From positions 7,662 to 15,411 of the forward strand of contig PMAM01000077.1 in the NCBI GenBank assembly GCA_003152595.1: DNA of 7,750 nt. Direction: 5' to 3'. Shown in pieces: positions 6,078 to 7,750 of this stretch. The notes below the pieces were generated by a model. That model was not told the DNA's origin. It was given only the letters and a program-made list of their open reading frames with translations, and searched no databases. The stretch is from Acidobacterium sp. (GTDB lineage Bacteria; Acidobacteriota; Terriglobia; Terriglobales; Acidobacteriaceae). A program made the translations under genes and the position numbers. Numbering within the stretch: position 1 is the first letter of the stretch; every line of letters starts with the position of its first letter.

Positions 6078-7750
6078 TTATTGCGCCGCCAGCACATCAT
6101 CCAGCCGCGCCGGCGTCCCGTCTACGCGCTCCAGATGTGGAATCCGCGGCCCCGCGTGATAATCGAGCGCGACCGAAATCACCTGGTCCCGATCTTTCAC
6201 CAGCAGCGCGATGGGTTCGCTCCCCTTCTCCGACTTCTTGATCGCCTCGCGCATCTTGTCGGCCGAATACACCTGGCCATCGACCGCCAGCAGTTGCATC
6301 CCGGGCACCAGTCCCGCCTTGAATGGCACGCTGTCCCACCACACGCTGCCGAGCGTTCCATCGCCCATCACGCTGAAACCGACCGACGTCGCAAAACTCG
6401 TCCCATACCGAGGGTTCGCCGGGGCATGCTTCTCCCATGCTGGAATCGTGTCGTTGTACACCAGCTTGTATCCGCCCTGCGTGAACCCGTTCTCCGGCAC
6501 CTGTGGATGCAGCTCGTAGACGCGCGTCTTCAGGAACGTCGCCCAGTCGTAGGGCTGCACTTGGTTCAGCGCCGCCACAATGTCGTCCAACGTGTAAGTG
6601 TCCGTGATGTAGCTGCCGTTGTGCACGCCGTAGAAGAGCTTCGCAAAATCATCCAGCGACTTCTTCCCCTCGCTCAGCTCGCGAATCTTCGTATCCGCGT
6701 CGAGCCAGATCAGCTGCCCTTCGGTGTAGTAATCCTCCGGCCGCTGCCAGCTCACCCAGCTCACCGGCCTCCGCATAGAAATCGTCGGCTGATTCGTCGT
6801 GTCCACCACAGGCCGCCAGTCACGTCCCTTGCTCGCCTCGAACCCCGCCGCCACACCGGCCAGTTCGTCGCGCGCCTGCTCCGGCGTCACCATTCCGGCA
6901 CGCGCTGTCAGCACCAGTCCCCAGTACTGCGTCAGGCCCTCGTAGACCCACAGCAGATCGTCGCGCATCGGAACGTTGAAATTCGGCGTCCACAAATCCG
7001 CCGGCCGGCGAAACTTCCCGTTCCACGAGTGCATGTATTCATGCCCCAGCAGATCGCGGCCGCGCACGCCGTTCGCCCAGTCCGTAAAGTAATTCGCGCG
7101 CGTCCCGTCCTCGCTCGACTGGTGATGCTCCAGGCCCTCGCCGCCCACCACATCGGTCAGCATGAACAGAAAATCGTAGTGGTCGTAGTGGTGCGACGCG
7201 AACAGCTTCTGCGCCTGGATCGCCAGATTCTTGTGCGCCTGCACCTGCTCCGGTGTCATCTCCAGGTCCTTCGGCTCATCGGCCACTACATCCAGGAACA
7301 CCGGATTATCCGGCCCCGTCGACAGGTCCACGCGCTTGAAATACTCGCCGGCAATCAGCGGCGAATCCACCAGCTTATTCAGCGGCGTGTTTTTGAAGTG
7401 GACGGTCCCGCCATCCTGCGACGCCGTCTCCAGCCCAGTCGCATACTTCCATCCGCCAGGCAGCACCACGGTCGGCGCGAACTCGATATCCCGCGAGAAA
7501 TGCCCCGCCGGATACAGCACCACCGTGTTCCATGAGAGATCGAGCATCTCATGCGAAATCGTTACCCGCCCATCCTGAGGCCGAATCGGCGACAGATAAT
7601 CGAAGTCCACATCGAGTGACGAAACTCCCTTCGGCACATCGATGTGAAACGCATACACATCGACGCGATCGCGCACCCACGGAATCGCCCTCCCCTCCGC
7701 CTTGACGAACAAACCCGCCACCGCCTGAATCGGCCCCGTCGGCGAATGAT
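6078..7750 (-). CDS. M61 family metallopeptidase (glycyl aminopeptidase-like) with PDZ domain, N-terminus missing
   Basis: The frame is open to the right edge, so the start and any signal peptide are outside; about 557 residues are visible. The visible start, HSPTGPIQAVAGLFVKAEG, matches the N-terminal beta domain of M61 peptidases, so an internal GTG at 7721 is not the true start. The zinc site is HEYMHSWNGK (HExxH at 7029-7043), with the third ligand expected to be the Glu of WVYEGLTQYWG (6939-6941). A C-terminal PDZ domain covers about 6156-6400, with the typical PFKAGLVPGMQLLAVDGQ turn. Family members are aminopeptidases, some preferring N-terminal glycine or acidic residues, and are often exported; the PDZ domain may bind substrate or regulate access. 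Substrate preference cannot be read from the sequence. The gene ends at TAA (6078-6080) directly against heptamer tract C and is followed by a strong terminator. It converges on aroA. Confidence 0.93.
   Translation of the reverse strand, partial: HSPTGPIQAVAGLFVKAEGRAIPWVRDRVDVYAFHIDVPKGVSSLDVDFDYLSPIRPQDGRVTISHEMLDLSWNTVVLYPAGHFSRDIEFAPTVVLPGGWKYATGLETASQDGGTVHFKNTPLNKLVDSPLIAGEYFKRVDLSTGPDNPVFLDVVADEPKDLEMTPEQVQAHKNLAIQAQKLFASHHYDHYDFLFMLTDVVGGEGLEHHQSSEDGTRANYFTDWANGVRGRDLLGHEYMHSWNGKFRRPADLWTPNFNVPMRDDLLWVYEGLTQYWGLVLTARAGMVTPEQARDELAGVAAGFEASKGRDWRPVVDTTNQPTISMRRPVSWVSWQRPEDYYTEGQLIWLDADTKIRELSEGKKSLDDFAKLFYGVHNGSYITDTYTLDDIVAALNQVQPYDWATFLKTRVYELHPQVPENGFTQGGYKLVYNDTIPAWEKHAPANPRYGTSFATSVGFSVMGDGTLGSVWWDSVPFKAGLVPGMQLLAVDGQVYSADKMREAIKKSEKGSEPIALLVKDRDQVISVALDYHAGPRIPHLERVDGTPARLDDVLAAQ

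Noticed and set aside
6081..7535. Long plus-strand open frame (484 codons) antisense to the M61 gene
   Set aside because: Arg/His/Gln-rich shadow with no recognisable domain; the M61 zinc motif and PDZ domain on the minus strand explain the region.
7719..7721. GTG as the start of the M61 peptidase
   Set aside because: The frame continues to the window edge with family-like residues (HSPTGPIQAVAG), so this is an internal valine codon.
1..7750. A novel multi-gene system or mobile island
   Set aside because: All five complete or near-complete genes belong to widespread housekeeping or peptidase families, composition looks even across the window, and no integrase, transposase, tRNA or flanking direct repeats were seen.

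Overview
This 7.75 kb window is GC-rich and gene-dense. Both strands carry housekeeping genes with high GC at third codon positions. The protein styles point to Acidobacteriota, probably the Terriglobia/Koribacter side: a SecA with a long insert in its second nucleotide-binding domain and a proline-rich tail before a SEC-C zinc motif, a class II type EPSP synthase, and an M61 peptidase with a PDZ domain. The dispersed intergenic repeat and the heptamer tracts fit that placement too. It is an inference from family resemblance and was not tested by a search.

Layout, left to right. (1) 1-159, minus: N-terminus of a phosphoglucomutase/phosphomannomutase that runs off the left edge. (2) 232-570, plus: cutA, divergent from the mutase across 72 bp. 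(3) 571-679: gap holding the secA rho-independent terminator. (4) 680-3685, minus: secA, probably starting at a TTG with a strong Shine-Dalgarno sequence rather than at the more upstream ATG at 3751, which lies inside a repeat hairpin. (5) 3686-3918: 233 bp gap with a dispersed palindromic repeat, a weak hairpin and a heptamer tract. (6) 3919-4605 (or to 4668), minus: SprT-like zinc metallopeptidase. (7) 4699-5997, plus: aroA (EPSP synthase), divergent from the sprT-like gene across a second heptamer tract. (8) 5998-6077: a strong hairpin terminator between convergent genes, then a third heptamer tract. (9) 6078-7750, minus: M61 family metallopeptidase with a PDZ domain, running off the right edge.

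The genes do not form one pathway. They cover sugar-phosphate metabolism, metal tolerance, Sec export, a DNA-protein repair-like or unknown SprT protease, aromatic amino-acid synthesis, and an exported or periplasmic peptidase. SecA could export the M61 enzyme if its missing N-terminus carries a signal peptide. I found no defence system, CRISPR array, transposon or new multi-gene system. The most interesting material is in the gaps: three 7-bp tandem-repeat tracts that abut stop or start codons exactly, a related degenerate motif at the secA stop codon, and a dispersed palindrome that has created a misleading upstream start for secA.
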